A DNA stretch of 64,000 bases from QZKY01 sp942492925 (GTDB lineage Bacteria > Pseudomonadota > Gammaproteobacteria > Burkholderiales > Burkholderiaceae_D): assembly GCA_942492925.1 (NCBI GenBank), contig OW818641.1:1426001-1490000 (forward strand). Direction: 5' to 3'. The notes beneath the pieces were generated by a model. It searched no databases and was not told the DNA's origin. It saw nothing but the letters and a program-made list of their open reading frames with translations. Below are positions 9,342 to 17,503 of the stretch, piece after piece. Numbering within the stretch: position 1 is the first letter of the stretch; the number at the start of each line of letters is the position of its first letter. The position numbers and the translations under genes are program-made.

Positions 9342-9381
9342 AATAGCCTCCCGCGTTCAAGGACATGACCAATATAATTGT

Positions 9382-9408
9382 TTAACGGCACAATCAATCC
9401 GCGCTTTA
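9382..9408 (-). promoter_or_regulatory. Sigma-28 (FliA) promoter of fliD
   Basis: On the minus strand the sequence reads TAAA-N15-GCCGTTAA, one mismatch from the sigma-28 consensus TAAA-N15-GCCGATAA. It lies about 40 bases upstream of the fliD start codon, a suitable distance, and would drive fliD-fliS-fliT and probably fliK onward as a late flagellar unit. Confidence 0.8.
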
Positions 9409-9467
9409 GAAACGGTTTTACCGCTCAGTTCCACTTCAACCGTGCGTTATTTCATAATTGATAAAAA

Positions 9468-9842
9468 CTAAGCTTTTTTATTAATCAATTGGCCAATGAG
9501 CTTGTCTAACGACGCTGAAATCGCAAGCACTTCTTCAGAAGGGATTTGACGGATCACTTCATCTGTTTTTTGATCAATGACTTTTACGACTGTTTTTTCC
9601 GTTTCGCCGTCAATCGAAAAAACCAGGCCGTGGGTTTGCAAGGCTGTCGACTTGTTGATGTCGTCCACGGCTTGCTTGAGCTGTTCCATTGATGGCGGTG
9701 CCACTGCCTGTTGGACAGCATTAACGGTTTGTACCGTTGTTTGAGCGGAAGGGGGATTCACGGGAGCGACATTGGCTTGTCCACCCTCCGCATATCGTTG
9801 CACATTATTGGCTGCAACATTGCCGATTACGCCGATTTCCAT
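9468..9842 (-). CDS. flaG: Flagellar protein FlaG
   Basis: 124 residues. The C-terminal half is the FlaG domain (LVFSIDGETEKTVVKVIDQK, then IRQIPSEEVLAISASL). The N-terminal third is Ala/Val/Gln-rich and probably disordered. FlaG proteins affect filament length in other bacteria, but the molecular role is poorly defined. It lies between fliC and fliD on the same strand, with a GGAGG ribosome site before the ATG. No separate sigma-28 promoter is evident, so it may be expressed by partial read-through of the fliC terminator. Confidence 0.92.
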   Translation of the reverse strand: MEIGVIGNVAANNVQRYAEGGQANVAPVNPPSAQTTVQTVNAVQQAVAPPSMEQLKQAVDDINKSTALQTHGLVFSIDGETEKTVVKVIDQKTDEVIRQIPSEEVLAISASLDKLIGQLINKKA

Positions 9843-9854
9843 AAAGAACCTCCA

Positions 9855-9889
9855 TGGTCAAAATCCCGGCCAGACGAATCCGGCCGGGA
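9855..9889 (-). terminator. Rho-independent terminator after fliC
   Basis: A perfect eight-base-pair GC-rich stem, TCCCGGCC and GGCCGGGA separated by ten bases (9864-9889), is followed on the minus strand by ATTTTGACC. It lies just past the fliC stop and before flaG, so it probably limits read-through from the strongly expressed flagellin gene. Confidence 0.8.
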
Positions 9890-9914
9890 GGTCATGCTAC
9901 ATTATCGACCGACC

Positions 9915-11357
9915 TTAGCCTTGCAACAGCGTCAGAACCGTGTTGGGCAGCTGATTTGCTTGCGCCAACATTGCGGTACCGGCTTGTTGCAGAATCTGCG
10001 CACGGGTGAGGTTTGCAGTTTCCTGGGCGAAGTCAGTATCTTGAATCCGGCTACGTGCTGCGGTGATATTTTCTGCAGCAGTCGTCAGACTCGTGATCGT
10101 CGATTCAAAACGGTTCTGAATAGCACCGAAGGTACTACGCAGCGAGCTGACCGAGGTCAGCGCCGCATCGACGCGCTGGATCGTTTCGTTGGCGTTGGCC
10201 ACATTCAGAACGTCCATGCCGCTGATCGTTTCCGCATCGCGTGCGATCGTCGATGCTTGACCGATGTCAGCAAACTGGCCAGTCATGGCAATGTTATCCG
10301 ATGCGCTCAAGGTAACCGTACCGCGTACCGTGCCTTCGGATGCTGCAGCGATACCGGTACCGGTTACGCCCGTTCCCAAGGTGATGGCTTCGGTAATTAC
10401 CGTGTTGCGACCGTCGACCGTGTTGAAGACCAGATTGGCACCATCGACTGTGGCCGATACACCCGTTTGACTGGAGTAGAGGTTCACCTGTGCTGCTACA
10501 TCGGATGCGGTCAGAGAAGCACCGCTCGCAATGTTGCCTGCGCCACTAAAGATGGCTGTGCCATTAATAGTCAGGGCGTAGGTGGTTGCTGTGGTGCCAG
10601 CACTACCGTCGATGGTGACGAAGGCGCCAGTGTGGCTGTTGGTTGCCGTGGCGGTCAGACCAGCAACGCCAGCGGAGTTAATCGCATTAACCTTCGCGTA
10701 GGCGCTGTCTGCCGTTTGCCCAGCTTCGGTGCCTGCTACGGAAGCGCCAACAGAGACGGCGGTGCCGGTGCCGACTGTGATCGTTAGACCACCATCCGTC
10801 AAGGCATTGGCGGTGACCGCCGTGCCGGTTGCGCTGGCGATTTGACCAATTTCATTCGTTCGCATGCTGGTCGCCAGATTCAAGCCGATGGTTTCGCCGA
10901 CGTTTGCGCCAACCTGGAAGGTGGCGGAACCGAAGGTGCCGTCGAGGATTTTCTGACCGTTGAAGGACGTTTGCGTTGCGATGCGGTCGATTTCCGCAAG
11001 GCGTTGTTGCACTTCCTGATCCAGTGCGGAGCGGTCGGATGCGCTGTTGGTCGCGTTGGCGGACTGAACGGACAGTTCGCGAATACGCTGCAAGTTGTTG
11101 GTAATTTCTGCCAGTGCCGCTTCACCGGTTTGTGCCAGCGAGATACCGTCATTGGCGTTACGTGTTGCCTGGTTCAGACCGTTAATCTGGGTCGTCATCC
11201 GAGCACTAATTGCCAGACCAGCTGCGTCGTCCTTGGCGCTGTTGATGCGCAAACCAGAAGACAAACGTTGCAGAGACGTGGACAACGCAGACTGGGTGTT
11301 ATTCAGGTTGCGCTGCGCGTTCAGTGAAGGGATGTTGGTGTTAATGACTTGTGCCAT
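9915..11357 (-). CDS. fliC: Flagellin
   Basis: 480 residues. The N-terminal D0/D1 segment (MAQVINTNIPSLNAQRNLNN, then SSGLRINSAKDDAAGLAI) and the C-terminal D1/D0 segment (TIQRVDAALTSVSSLRSTFG, then QAGTAMLAQANQLPNTVLTL) are canonical. The centre (about 175-380) is the variable, Thr/Ala/Gly-rich surface domain. Flagellin is secreted by the flagellar export apparatus and polymerises into the filament. The gene has its own sigma-28 promoter about 105 bases upstream and a strong hairpin terminator, and is divergent from trhP. Confidence 0.98.
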   Translation of the reverse strand: MAQVINTNIPSLNAQRNLNNTQSALSTSLQRLSSGLRINSAKDDAAGLAISARMTTQINGLNQATRNANDGISLAQTGEAALAEITNNLQRIRELSVQSANATNSASDRSALDQEVQQRLAEIDRIATQTSFNGQKILDGTFGSATFQVGANVGETIGLNLATSMRTNEIGQIASATGTAVTANALTDGGLTITVGTGTAVSVGASVAGTEAGQTADSAYAKVNAINSAGVAGLTATATNSHTGAFVTIDGSAGTTATTYALTINGTAIFSGAGNIASGASLTASDVAAQVNLYSSQTGVSATVDGANLVFNTVDGRNTVITEAITLGTGVTGTGIAAASEGTVRGTVTLSASDNIAMTGQFADIGQASTIARDAETISGMDVLNVANANETIQRVDAALTSVSSLRSTFGAIQNRFESTITSLTTAAENITAARSRIQDTDFAQETANLTRAQILQQAGTAMLAQANQLPNTVLTLLQG

Positions 11358-11462
11358 GGAAATTCTCCTTGAATTACTTGATCCGATTGGTTCAGGCTCG
11401 ATTGGTAGGAGCCATCAGCATTGGGTTGCTTGTGTGTAACAAACCGCCCGCTACTGCATGCT

Positions 11463-11489
11463 TTATCGGATGACTGGAGGAAATGTTTA
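11463..11489 (-). promoter_or_regulatory. Sigma-28 (FliA) promoter of fliC
   Basis: The minus strand reads TAAA (11489-11486), exactly 15 bases, then TCCGATAA (11470-11463), one base from the sigma-28 consensus TAAA-N15-GCCGATAA. Transcription would start near 11455, giving a 5' untranslated region of about 100 bases before the fliC ATG. Position and spacing make this the clearest promoter in the window. Confidence 0.9.
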
Positions 11490-11827
11490 ATCAGGGCAAC
11501 GTTTCCTGACATCATTTTTTCTATCGTTTTTGCTCCAGCATAACTTGCTATTCGGCAAGTTATGTGAAAACTTTAGGTGTTTTGAGGAAACTTTTTTACT
11601 GCCTTTTGCTAACTTAAAAGTTAATTAAATCAATGATTTATAAGAAAAAATTTTCTAAGAAGAAAAAATTTTTAAATATTTTCATTTTTTTTGAATTTTT
11701 TTTTCATGGAAATGAAAACAGCGATTTTTAGCTATCATTTGGACATCTTTTTTAATGTAGGTCTGTTTTGAGAAAGGCTTCTTCCGGCATTCGTTATAAT
11801 CACAACCTTAACTTTCAGGTTTTCTTG
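11490..11827. other. AT-rich intergenic region between fliC and trhP
   Basis: No gene is supported here. The stretch from about 11560 to 11760 is strongly AT-rich with several A- and T-tracts (for example TTTTCATTTTTTTTG near 11680), against a GC-balanced surrounding. It lies upstream of the sigma-28 promoter of fliC on one side and the trhP start on the other. Such tracts often form bent DNA, bind nucleoid proteins or act as UP elements; that is inference. A trhP frame is open from 11768, but the added residues look unlike the family. Confidence 0.5.
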
Positions 11828-13207
11828 ATGCCCATGCTCCGCGCTCCCGAATTACTCTTGCCCGCCGGTTCGCTGGCCAAAATGCATACCGCTTTCGATT
11901 TTGGCGCGGATGCCGTTTATGCCGGGCAACCTCGCTACAGCCTGCGTGCGCGCAATAACGAGTTTTCGACAGTCGCCCAGCTGGCGGCAGGCGTTCGTGA
12001 AGCCCACGCACGCGGCAAGCAGTTCTACGTGGCCAGCAACATCTTCGCCCACAACGCAAAACTGAAGACCTATCTGGCCGACATGGCACCCGTCATTGAA
12101 GCGAAACCGGATGCGCTGATCATGGCTGATCCCGGCCTCATCATGCTGGTGCGCGACAAATGGCCGGACGTGCCGGTGCACCTGTCGGTGCAGGCGAATG
12201 CCATCAACTGGGCCGACGTGAAATTCTGGCAGCGCATGGGCTTGACGCGGGTGATTCTGTCGCGCGAACTCTCTCTGGATGAAATCGCGGAAATTCGTCA
12301 GCAATGTCCGGAGATGGAACTGGAAGTCTTCGTGCATGGGGCACTGTGCATCGCCTACTCCGGCCGCTGCCTGCTGTCCGGTTATTTCAACCATCGCGAT
12401 TCCAATCAGGGCACGTGCACCAATTCCTGTCGCTGGGATTACAAGGTGATGCATGCGGTGGAAGATGCGAGCGGCGACCTCGCGCGCCGGTCACCCGATG
12501 TGCCGGAATCGCTGCCCGTGAATTTTCACCAAATGAAAGAACTGGCCGAGCAACCCTATTCGGCGCTGGGTGACATGCCGCGTCATCCCTTGGCGGACCG
12601 GGCCTACTTCATCGAAGAAGGCAAGCGTCCAGATCAGTTGTTGCCGATCATGGAAGACGAGCATGGCACCTACATCATGAATTCCAAGGATTTGCGCGCG
12701 GTCGAACACATTGAAAAACTGGTGAAAATCGGCGTGAATTCCTTGAAAATCGAAGGACGCACCAAATCGATTTACTATGTCGCGCGCACCGCGCAAGTGT
12801 ACCGTCGGGCGATCGACGATGCGGTGGCGGGGCGTGAGTTTGATCCGCGTCTGCTGGGTATGTTGCAAGGCCTGGCGAATCGCGGTTATACCGATGGCTT
12901 CCTGCAACGGCATCACACGCAGGATTACCAGAACTATCTCACGGGCGCTTCTGCACTCGATAACAGCCATTATGTAGGAGATGTGCAGTCGGTGAGTGAC
13001 GGATGGGCCGAAGTGCAAGTCAAAAATCGCTTTTCTGTTGGCGACCGGCTTGAGATAATCCATCCGGACGGCAATGCGGTGATTGCGCTGGAACAGATGA
13101 AGAACATTGAGGGCGCGCCGATCACGGTGGCGCCTGGCAGCGGGCATGTGGTGCGCATTCCGTTGGAAGCAAAATTCGACAAGGCGCTGCTCGCGCGGAT
13201 ACTGTAA
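11828..13207 (+). CDS. trhP: tRNA uridine-34 hydroxylase TrhP (U32 peptidase family, YegQ-like)
   Basis: 459 residues from the ATG at 11828 (MPMLRAPELLLPAGS). It matches the U32 family YegQ/TrhP type: the N terminus APELLLPAGSLAKMHTAFDF, the FVHGALCIAYSGRCLLSGY segment, and four Cys around GTCTNSC suited to an iron-sulfur cluster. In E. coli TrhP makes 5-hydroxyuridine at tRNA position 34 in a prephenate-dependent reaction; older annotations say collagenase-like protease. The frame is open back to 11768 with unrelated residues, so the later ATG is preferred. It ends 25 bases before dnaQ. Confidence 0.9.
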   Translation: MPMLRAPELLLPAGSLAKMHTAFDFGADAVYAGQPRYSLRARNNEFSTVAQLAAGVREAHARGKQFYVASNIFAHNAKLKTYLADMAPVIEAKPDALIMADPGLIMLVRDKWPDVPVHLSVQANAINWADVKFWQRMGLTRVILSRELSLDEIAEIRQQCPEMELEVFVHGALCIAYSGRCLLSGYFNHRDSNQGTCTNSCRWDYKVMHAVEDASGDLARRSPDVPESLPVNFHQMKELAEQPYSALGDMPRHPLADRAYFIEEGKRPDQLLPIMEDEHGTYIMNSKDLRAVEHIEKLVKIGVNSLKIEGRTKSIYYVARTAQVYRRAIDDAVAGREFDPRLLGMLQGLANRGYTDGFLQRHHTQDYQNYLTGASALDNSHYVGDVQSVSDGWAEVQVKNRFSVGDRLEIIHPDGNAVIALEQMKNIEGAPITVAPGSGHVVRIPLEAKFDKALLARIL

Positions 13208-13232
13208 AAGAATAAAGAGGCAAGCGAAAATC

Positions 13233-13931
13233 ATGCGGCAGATTGTGCTCGACACGGAAACCACTGGCCTGAACGCCAAATCAGGCGACCGCATCATTGA
13301 AATCGGTTGCGTTGAGCTGGTCAATCGCCAACTGACCGGCAACAACTTTCATTTCTACATCAATCCAGAACGCGATTCCGAAGCGGGCGCCCTGGAGGTG
13401 CATGGATTGACGACGGAATTTTTGAGCGACAAACCCAAGTTTGCCGAAATCGCCAATCCTTTTCTGGATTATGTGAAGGATGCAGAGGTCATCATTCACA
13501 ATGCGCCTTTCGATCTGGGATTTCTGGACGCAGAACTGGAACGTCTGTCGCTGCCGGAATTCAAGCGCCACGTCGAGACCGTGACAGATACGCTGCTGAC
13601 AGCGCGCAGCATGTATCCCGGGAAGCGCAATTCGCTGGACGCGCTCTGCGATCGCCTCGGCATTTCCAATTCCCATCGCACGTTTCACGGCGCGTTGCTT
13701 GATGCGGCCTTGTTGGCCGAAGTTTATCTTGCGATGACGCGTGGACAGGATAGCTTGAGCATGGAAATTGCCATGCCAAATGCAACGTCAGAGCTTGGAC
13801 CGGGTGTTGTTGCACAGATGGCGGAGATCATGGTGCTGTCTGCTAGTGAAGACGAAATCGCTTCGCACGAAGCGATACTTGATGCGCTGGACAAGCAAGT
13901 CAAAGGTGTGTGCGTCTGGCGCAAAAATTAA
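13233..13931 (+). CDS. dnaQ: DNA polymerase III epsilon subunit (proofreading exonuclease)
   Basis: 232 residues. All DEDDh exonuclease motifs are present: ExoI DTETTGL, ExoII HNAPFDLGFLDAEL, and ExoIII HGALLDAALLAEVY. The protein proofreads in the replicative polymerase core with alpha and theta subunits. The ATG at 13233 gives the canonical start MRQIVLDTETTGL, with an AGAGG about 13 bases upstream. The C-terminal tail (about 185-232) is the region that binds the alpha subunit. It follows trhP with a 25-base gap; in many betaproteobacteria dnaQ sits next to rnhA instead, so this context is somewhat unusual. Confidence 0.96.
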   Translation: MRQIVLDTETTGLNAKSGDRIIEIGCVELVNRQLTGNNFHFYINPERDSEAGALEVHGLTTEFLSDKPKFAEIANPFLDYVKDAEVIIHNAPFDLGFLDAELERLSLPEFKRHVETVTDTLLTARSMYPGKRNSLDALCDRLGISNSHRTFHGALLDAALLAEVYLAMTRGQDSLSMEIAMPNATSELGPGVVAQMAEIMVLSASEDEIASHEAILDALDKQVKGVCVWRKN

Positions 13932-14170
13932 AAGTGACGTGACCCGTCACTGGCATTAGCCCATTCCCAGTTCCTCTCCTTTTCGCCCCCTTTTTGTCTG
14001 CGTCGATTTAAGCTTGATTAATTTCCCTCTGGAAATTTTTTACACTAGATTTATTTCTTGGTGGAAATTTCATTGTCTTTCCAACTATCGAGTTATGCGC
14101 CTTCATCGGCTTTCTGAATGAAAATCGCAATAAATTCAGTTATTTTTTTGTTTTTTGTGCATGAAGTTGA

Positions 14171-14200
14171 TTTACAAAAACTTACACATGCTAGTATTGT
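14171..14200 (+). promoter_or_regulatory. Putative sigma-70 promoter of the Cache-HAMP gene
   Basis: TTTACA (14171-14176), an 18-base spacer and TATTGT (14195-14200) give a reasonable sigma-70 promoter. The start site would fall near 14207, inside the long inverted repeat that follows, about 75 bases before the GTG start codon. Confidence 0.5.
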
Positions 14201-14202
14201 TA

Positions 14203-14237
14203 TGCGGCAATAAATGATGGGGTAATTTATTGCCGCA
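14203..14237 (+). promoter_or_regulatory. Perfect 13-bp inverted repeat upstream of the Cache-HAMP gene
   Basis: TGCGGCAATAAAT and ATTTATTGCCGCA are separated by nine bases (GATGGGGTA). There is no T-run after the second arm, so it is not a standard terminator. It begins just downstream of the putative -10 element, a position suited to an operator that covers the start site, or to a 5' hairpin in the transcript. No regulator can be assigned. Confidence 0.6.
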
Positions 14238-14280
14238 AGGTGGCAGCGGTGTTCAAACTATTCTTTAGGACGGGGGCAGC

Positions 14281-15255
14281 GTGAAATTTACTACTCGGAT
14301 TTGGGTCATTGTCGTGATCTCTTTGCTTGGTTTGATAGTGATGGGATCGCTCGGTTTGTACAGCCTGCGCGACAGCATGATCGAAAGTCGTAAGAAAGAA
14401 ATTACCCAACACCTTAATTTTGCAAACGCGCAATTAAAGTATTTTCAGAATCAGGAAAAACTGGGCTTGATGTCGCGTGCTGAAGCACAAGCGAAGGCCA
14501 AGGAAGCAATTGGCGCCATGCGAAGTGGAAACGACTACTTTACTGTTCGCTCTTATAGCGACGGTACGACGCTGGTTCATCCAATGGAAAGCCGCATAGG
14601 AAAAATTGACGACCAAATGCGCATGAAAGATGGCCGTTCATTGGTGCAAACGTATAAAGACGGACTCGATCAAAGCGAAAAAGGCGTGGCATTTGTGTGG
14701 GTTGCCGTGCCGAATCCCGAGAAAATGGGGGATAAGGGGCTTTATCCAAAACTGAATGGCCTTATAAAAGTTGACCAATGGGATTGGTATATCGGGATCG
14801 GATTCTTTGTTGATGACATCAATGATTTTTTCTTGAAACAGGTGCGATTGTTCGTCGGGGTTGGCGTTGTGTTGATCGCTTTTCTGGCTTGGGTGGTCAT
14901 GCGGATGCGCAATGCCATTTTGCGTCAGCTTGGGGGCGAGCCGGAATATGCCGTGGATCGCATGAGACATATCGCCAACGGTAATTTGTCTGTGGATGTA
15001 CCTGTTTCGGAAAACGATAACGAAAGTTTGATGGCATCGCTAAAACTGATGCAAATGAAGCTCAATAATATTTCCTCGGCAATTCAAGAGAACGCGGGTT
15101 CGCTGAACGAACAGGTGCGGAGTTTCGATCTGATGGCGAAGAATTACATGGAAACGAAATCGGAAGAACACTTCAATTATTTGCTTCAAGCTATCCGAAA
15201 GATCGGCCGAACGGTGGATGTTCTGGGCAAATCGACGGCTCGTATCAAACTGTAA
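14281..15255 (+). CDS. Membrane sensor with Cache and HAMP domains but no signalling output domain
   Basis: 324 residues with chemoreceptor-like architecture: membrane helix 7-26, a periplasmic single-Cache domain (about 30-185; YFTVRSYSDGTTLVHPMESR and WDWYIGIGFFVDDI are typical of the sCache_2 type), helix 188-206, HAMP about 208-260, then a helical tail of about 60 residues. The methyl-accepting signalling hairpin expected after HAMP is missing, and there is no kinase, GGDEF or EAL domain. The start is GTG with an AGGACGGGGG stretch upstream. No frameshift into lost downstream sequence is visible; the stop is followed 36 bases later by the next gene. Either a truncated chemoreceptor or a sensor that signals through a partner, possibly the next gene product. 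Confidence 0.85.
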   Translation: MKFTTRIWVIVVISLLGLIVMGSLGLYSLRDSMIESRKKEITQHLNFANAQLKYFQNQEKLGLMSRAEAQAKAKEAIGAMRSGNDYFTVRSYSDGTTLVHPMESRIGKIDDQMRMKDGRSLVQTYKDGLDQSEKGVAFVWVAVPNPEKMGDKGLYPKLNGLIKVDQWDWYIGIGFFVDDINDFFLKQVRLFVGVGVVLIAFLAWVVMRMRNAILRQLGGEPEYAVDRMRHIANGNLSVDVPVSENDNESLMASLKLMQMKLNNISSAIQENAGSLNEQVRSFDLMAKNYMETKSEEHFNYLLQAIRKIGRTVDVLGKSTARIKL

Positions 15256-15291
15256 TGCGCATCTTTTGCCGTGTCGTATTGAGAGGACGTT

Positions 15292-15822
15292 ATGAACCTG
15301 ACACAAAGTTTGAGTCTTACTCCCAAGGGGGAGGATGAGCTTAAAAATCGGGTCTATAAGCTCGATATGAAAAAGCGAAACGTACTCATCTTGGTTCAGC
15401 AACCGCGAACCATTCAGTACGTGATTGACAAGGCGGTTTTTGATGCCAAGGAATTGCTTGATGAAATTGTTGCGCTCGCCAAAGAAGGTTTTTTGAAAAT
15501 CAGCGGCGACGGTGGCGCTGCAGCAGGTAGTTCGGCATCTTCCGCAGAAAAGCCAAAAGCACCTTCAATCACATTTGACGGTAATATCGTTATCCGCGAA
15601 GACATCGTGTTGTCAGAGGCGCGGTTTTTAGTGGTGGATTATTGTGTTGAGGTTTTCAAGACGAACTCTACGAAATACGTTGAGAAGCTGAGTCAGTGCA
15701 GGACGGTGCAAGATTTTACGCAATGTGCCAAGGAAATCTGCGAGGCGACAAAATCTACTTATCCAAATTATCTCAGCGAATTTCAGGCTGTTTTAAAGGA
15801 AGTGAATAATACGGCCATGTAG
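15292..15822 (+). CDS. Conserved-looking cytoplasmic protein of unknown function, paired with the Cache-HAMP sensor
   Basis: 176 residues, no signal peptide or membrane segment. Residues 8-70 form a compact predicted alpha/beta or winged-helix-like domain (LTPKGEDELKNRVYKLDMKK, then RNVLILV...EIVALAKEGFLKI). A Ser/Ala/Gly linker spans about 71-90, and a helical domain with two Cys pairs of interest follows (about 95-176). The N-terminal domain resembles the whole 68-residue protein encoded at 34334-34540. It starts 36 bases after the Cache-HAMP gene and is followed by a good terminator, so the two form an operon. I do not recognise the family and assign no function; a role as the cytoplasmic partner of the sensor is inference. 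Confidence 0.8.
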   Translation: MNLTQSLSLTPKGEDELKNRVYKLDMKKRNVLILVQQPRTIQYVIDKAVFDAKELLDEIVALAKEGFLKISGDGGAAAGSSASSAEKPKAPSITFDGNIVIREDIVLSEARFLVVDYCVEVFKTNSTKYVEKLSQCRTVQDFTQCAKEICEATKSTYPNYLSEFQAVLKEVNNTAM

Positions 15823-15850
15823 TTGATGCAAATAAACGCTTCACCATCAC

Positions 15851-15886
15851 AATGCAAACGTTCAGGTAGAGCGTTTGCATTTTTTG
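15851..15886 (+). terminator. Rho-independent terminator of the two-gene sensor operon
   Basis: AATGCAAACG and CGTTTGCATT form a perfect ten-base-pair stem over an eleven-base loop, followed by TTTTTG. It lies about 30 bases after the stop codon of the 176-residue protein gene. Confidence 0.88.
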
Positions 15887-15993
15887 TCTGATAAAGAGTG
15901 CGCCACCACTAAAAAGATTGTGACAAAGATGGCATGAAATCGCTGAAGCCGCACTATACCTCAGTGTGCCAAGTTTTATTGCTCATCCCCACA

Positions 15994-16434
15994 TTACCGG
16001 GATAGGTTTTCAATGGCATTCTGAAGCAAGGTTCGCAGATTACAGTTTTCTTGCCACGCTTTGCGCTCGGCTGAACTCTCGGCTTGTTTGCGTAGTGCAT
16101 CCAGGCTTTCTGATGTGAGAGAAGCCAGCAGACGATCCACCTGGCGATGATCCGGCAGTACTGGCGCGAAATAAGTCACGATGCCTTGGTGCTGGATGAG
16201 CATGGTCGGGAAATTTTCCTGTTCCAGATCGCCGACCACATCGGCGCAATCTTCGACGTCGATCCAGATCACGCGTTTGTCCGGATGGCGATCCGCCAGT
16301 TCGTCAAAGCCAGCGCGATAGCCACGGCAGGTGCCGCACCATTCCGCGCACAGGCACGCCACGATCCAGGTGTCATCGGATAAGGAATCCAGTACGGATT
16401 GATAGTTGTCCGGGGCAAGCGTGATGCAGGGCAT
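15994..16434 (-). CDS. Thioredoxin-like protein
   Basis: About 146 residues from the ATG at 16434 (MPCITLAPDNYQ); the frame is open to 16491 without support for the earlier start. The thioredoxin fold is recognisable: WIVACLCAEWCGTCRGYRAG carries a WCGTC redox motif (CxxC with Gly-Thr, not the usual Gly-Pro), and the cis-Pro loop reads FPTMLI. A thiol-disulfide role in the cytoplasm is likely since no signal peptide is seen. It is divergent from gluQ with 123 bases between starts. Substrate unknown. Confidence 0.85.
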   Translation of the reverse strand: MPCITLAPDNYQSVLDSLSDDTWIVACLCAEWCGTCRGYRAGFDELADRHPDKRVIWIDVEDCADVVGDLEQENFPTMLIQHQGIVTYFAPVLPDHRQVDRLLASLTSESLDALRKQAESSAERKAWQENCNLRTLLQNAIENLSR

Positions 16435-16557
16435 GATGTGGCGCAAAGGTCTATGTGACAGGAACGACATTGTAGCGTGCGTCTGTCGCATCCGCTATGC
16501 AGTTCATGGCTTAAGCCGTACACTACTCGGATATTCCAGATTTAGTCTGTTTTTGTC

Positions 16558-17457
16558 ATGAAGAACCCCCCATACCGCGGTCGTTTTGCGCCGTCGCCCA
16601 CCGGTCCCTTGCATTTCGGTTCGCTGGTGGCCGCAGTCGGCAGTTATCTGGAGGCGCGCACGAATCGGGGGCAGTGGCTGGTACGCATTGAGGATGTGGA
16701 TACGACCCGCTGTCGTCCCGAGTTCGAGGGGGCGATTTTGCGCACACTGGATTGTTTTGGTTTTCACTTTGATCATCGGGTGATGCGTCAGAGTGAACGG
16801 GACGATGCTTACCAGAAGGCATTGAATCGTCTGTTTCACGAAGCGACTGTTTTTGCCTGTGCGTGCACGCGCAAGGAAATCGGCGATTCGGTGCTGGGAG
16901 CAGATGGGGCGCCGATTTATCCCGGAACATGTCGGTTGCAAATGCCCGAGGGCAAAGAACCCCGTGCATGGCGCATCCGTGTGCCGGATCAAGTTTTCGG
17001 TTTTGACGATGCGGTGCAAGCACATGTCGAGCAAAATCTGGCAGCAGAGGTCGGGGACTTCGTGTTGTTGCGCGCCGACGGCCCGTTTGCGTATCAGTTG
17101 GCGGTGGTGGTGGACGATGCCGAGCAAGAGATTACGCATGTCGTACGCGGGGCCGATTTGATCGCTTCCACGCCAAGACAAATTTTTTTGCAGGACAGAT
17201 TGGGATTGCCCGTGCCACAGTATGCGCATTTGCCGGTGGCTGTGAGTGCCACGGGAGAAAAGCTGTCCAAGCAGACCGCTGCCGCGCCGCTGGATGATGA
17301 AAAGCCCGTGCCAGCGTTGTGGCAGGCGATTCAATTTCTCGGTCAGAATCCGCCGGAAGAATTGAAAAAGGCGCATGTTTCCGAGTTTTGGGAATGGGCA
17401 GTCAATCACTGGTCTTTGGACAAGGTGCCGAAGATGCGCAGCATGGCGATTGAATGA
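16558..17457 (+). CDS. gluQ: Glutamyl-Q tRNA(Asp) synthetase
   Basis: 299 residues, the right size for GluQ(RS), a glutamyl-tRNA-synthetase paralogue without the anticodon-binding domain. It attaches glutamate to the queuosine base at position 34 of tRNA-Asp. The class I signature HIGH appears as HFGS within FAPSPTGPLHFGSLVAAVGS, and KMSKS as KLSKQ. Zinc ligands are seen as CACTRKE and YPGTC. The window also encodes queE and queD of queuosine synthesis 14 kb away, which fits. The next gene starts 46 bases downstream on the same strand. Confidence 0.95.
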   Translation: MKNPPYRGRFAPSPTGPLHFGSLVAAVGSYLEARTNRGQWLVRIEDVDTTRCRPEFEGAILRTLDCFGFHFDHRVMRQSERDDAYQKALNRLFHEATVFACACTRKEIGDSVLGADGAPIYPGTCRLQMPEGKEPRAWRIRVPDQVFGFDDAVQAHVEQNLAAEVGDFVLLRADGPFAYQLAVVVDDAEQEITHVVRGADLIASTPRQIFLQDRLGLPVPQYAHLPVAVSATGEKLSKQTAAAPLDDEKPVPALWQAIQFLGQNPPEELKKAHVSEFWEWAVNHWSLDKVPKMRSMAIE

Positions 17458-17503
17458 ATGATTGAATAACCGATAGCGTGCGGGCATAAAGGAACTTCCA
17501 CAC

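Larger units (their letters stand above)
13932..14280. other. Intergenic region with two inverted repeats and a promoter
   Basis: No coding sequence is supported. Immediately after dnaQ is a perfect seven-base inverted repeat, AGTGACG-N5-CGTCACT (13933-13951), without a T-run, so only a weak terminator candidate. The middle is AT-rich. The promoter and the long inverted repeat near 14171-14237 are listed separately and probably control the downstream Cache-HAMP gene. Confidence 0.6.

Noticed and set aside
12491..13345. Minus-strand frame across trhP and dnaQ
   Set aside because: Antisense of two confident genes, no start site or domain.
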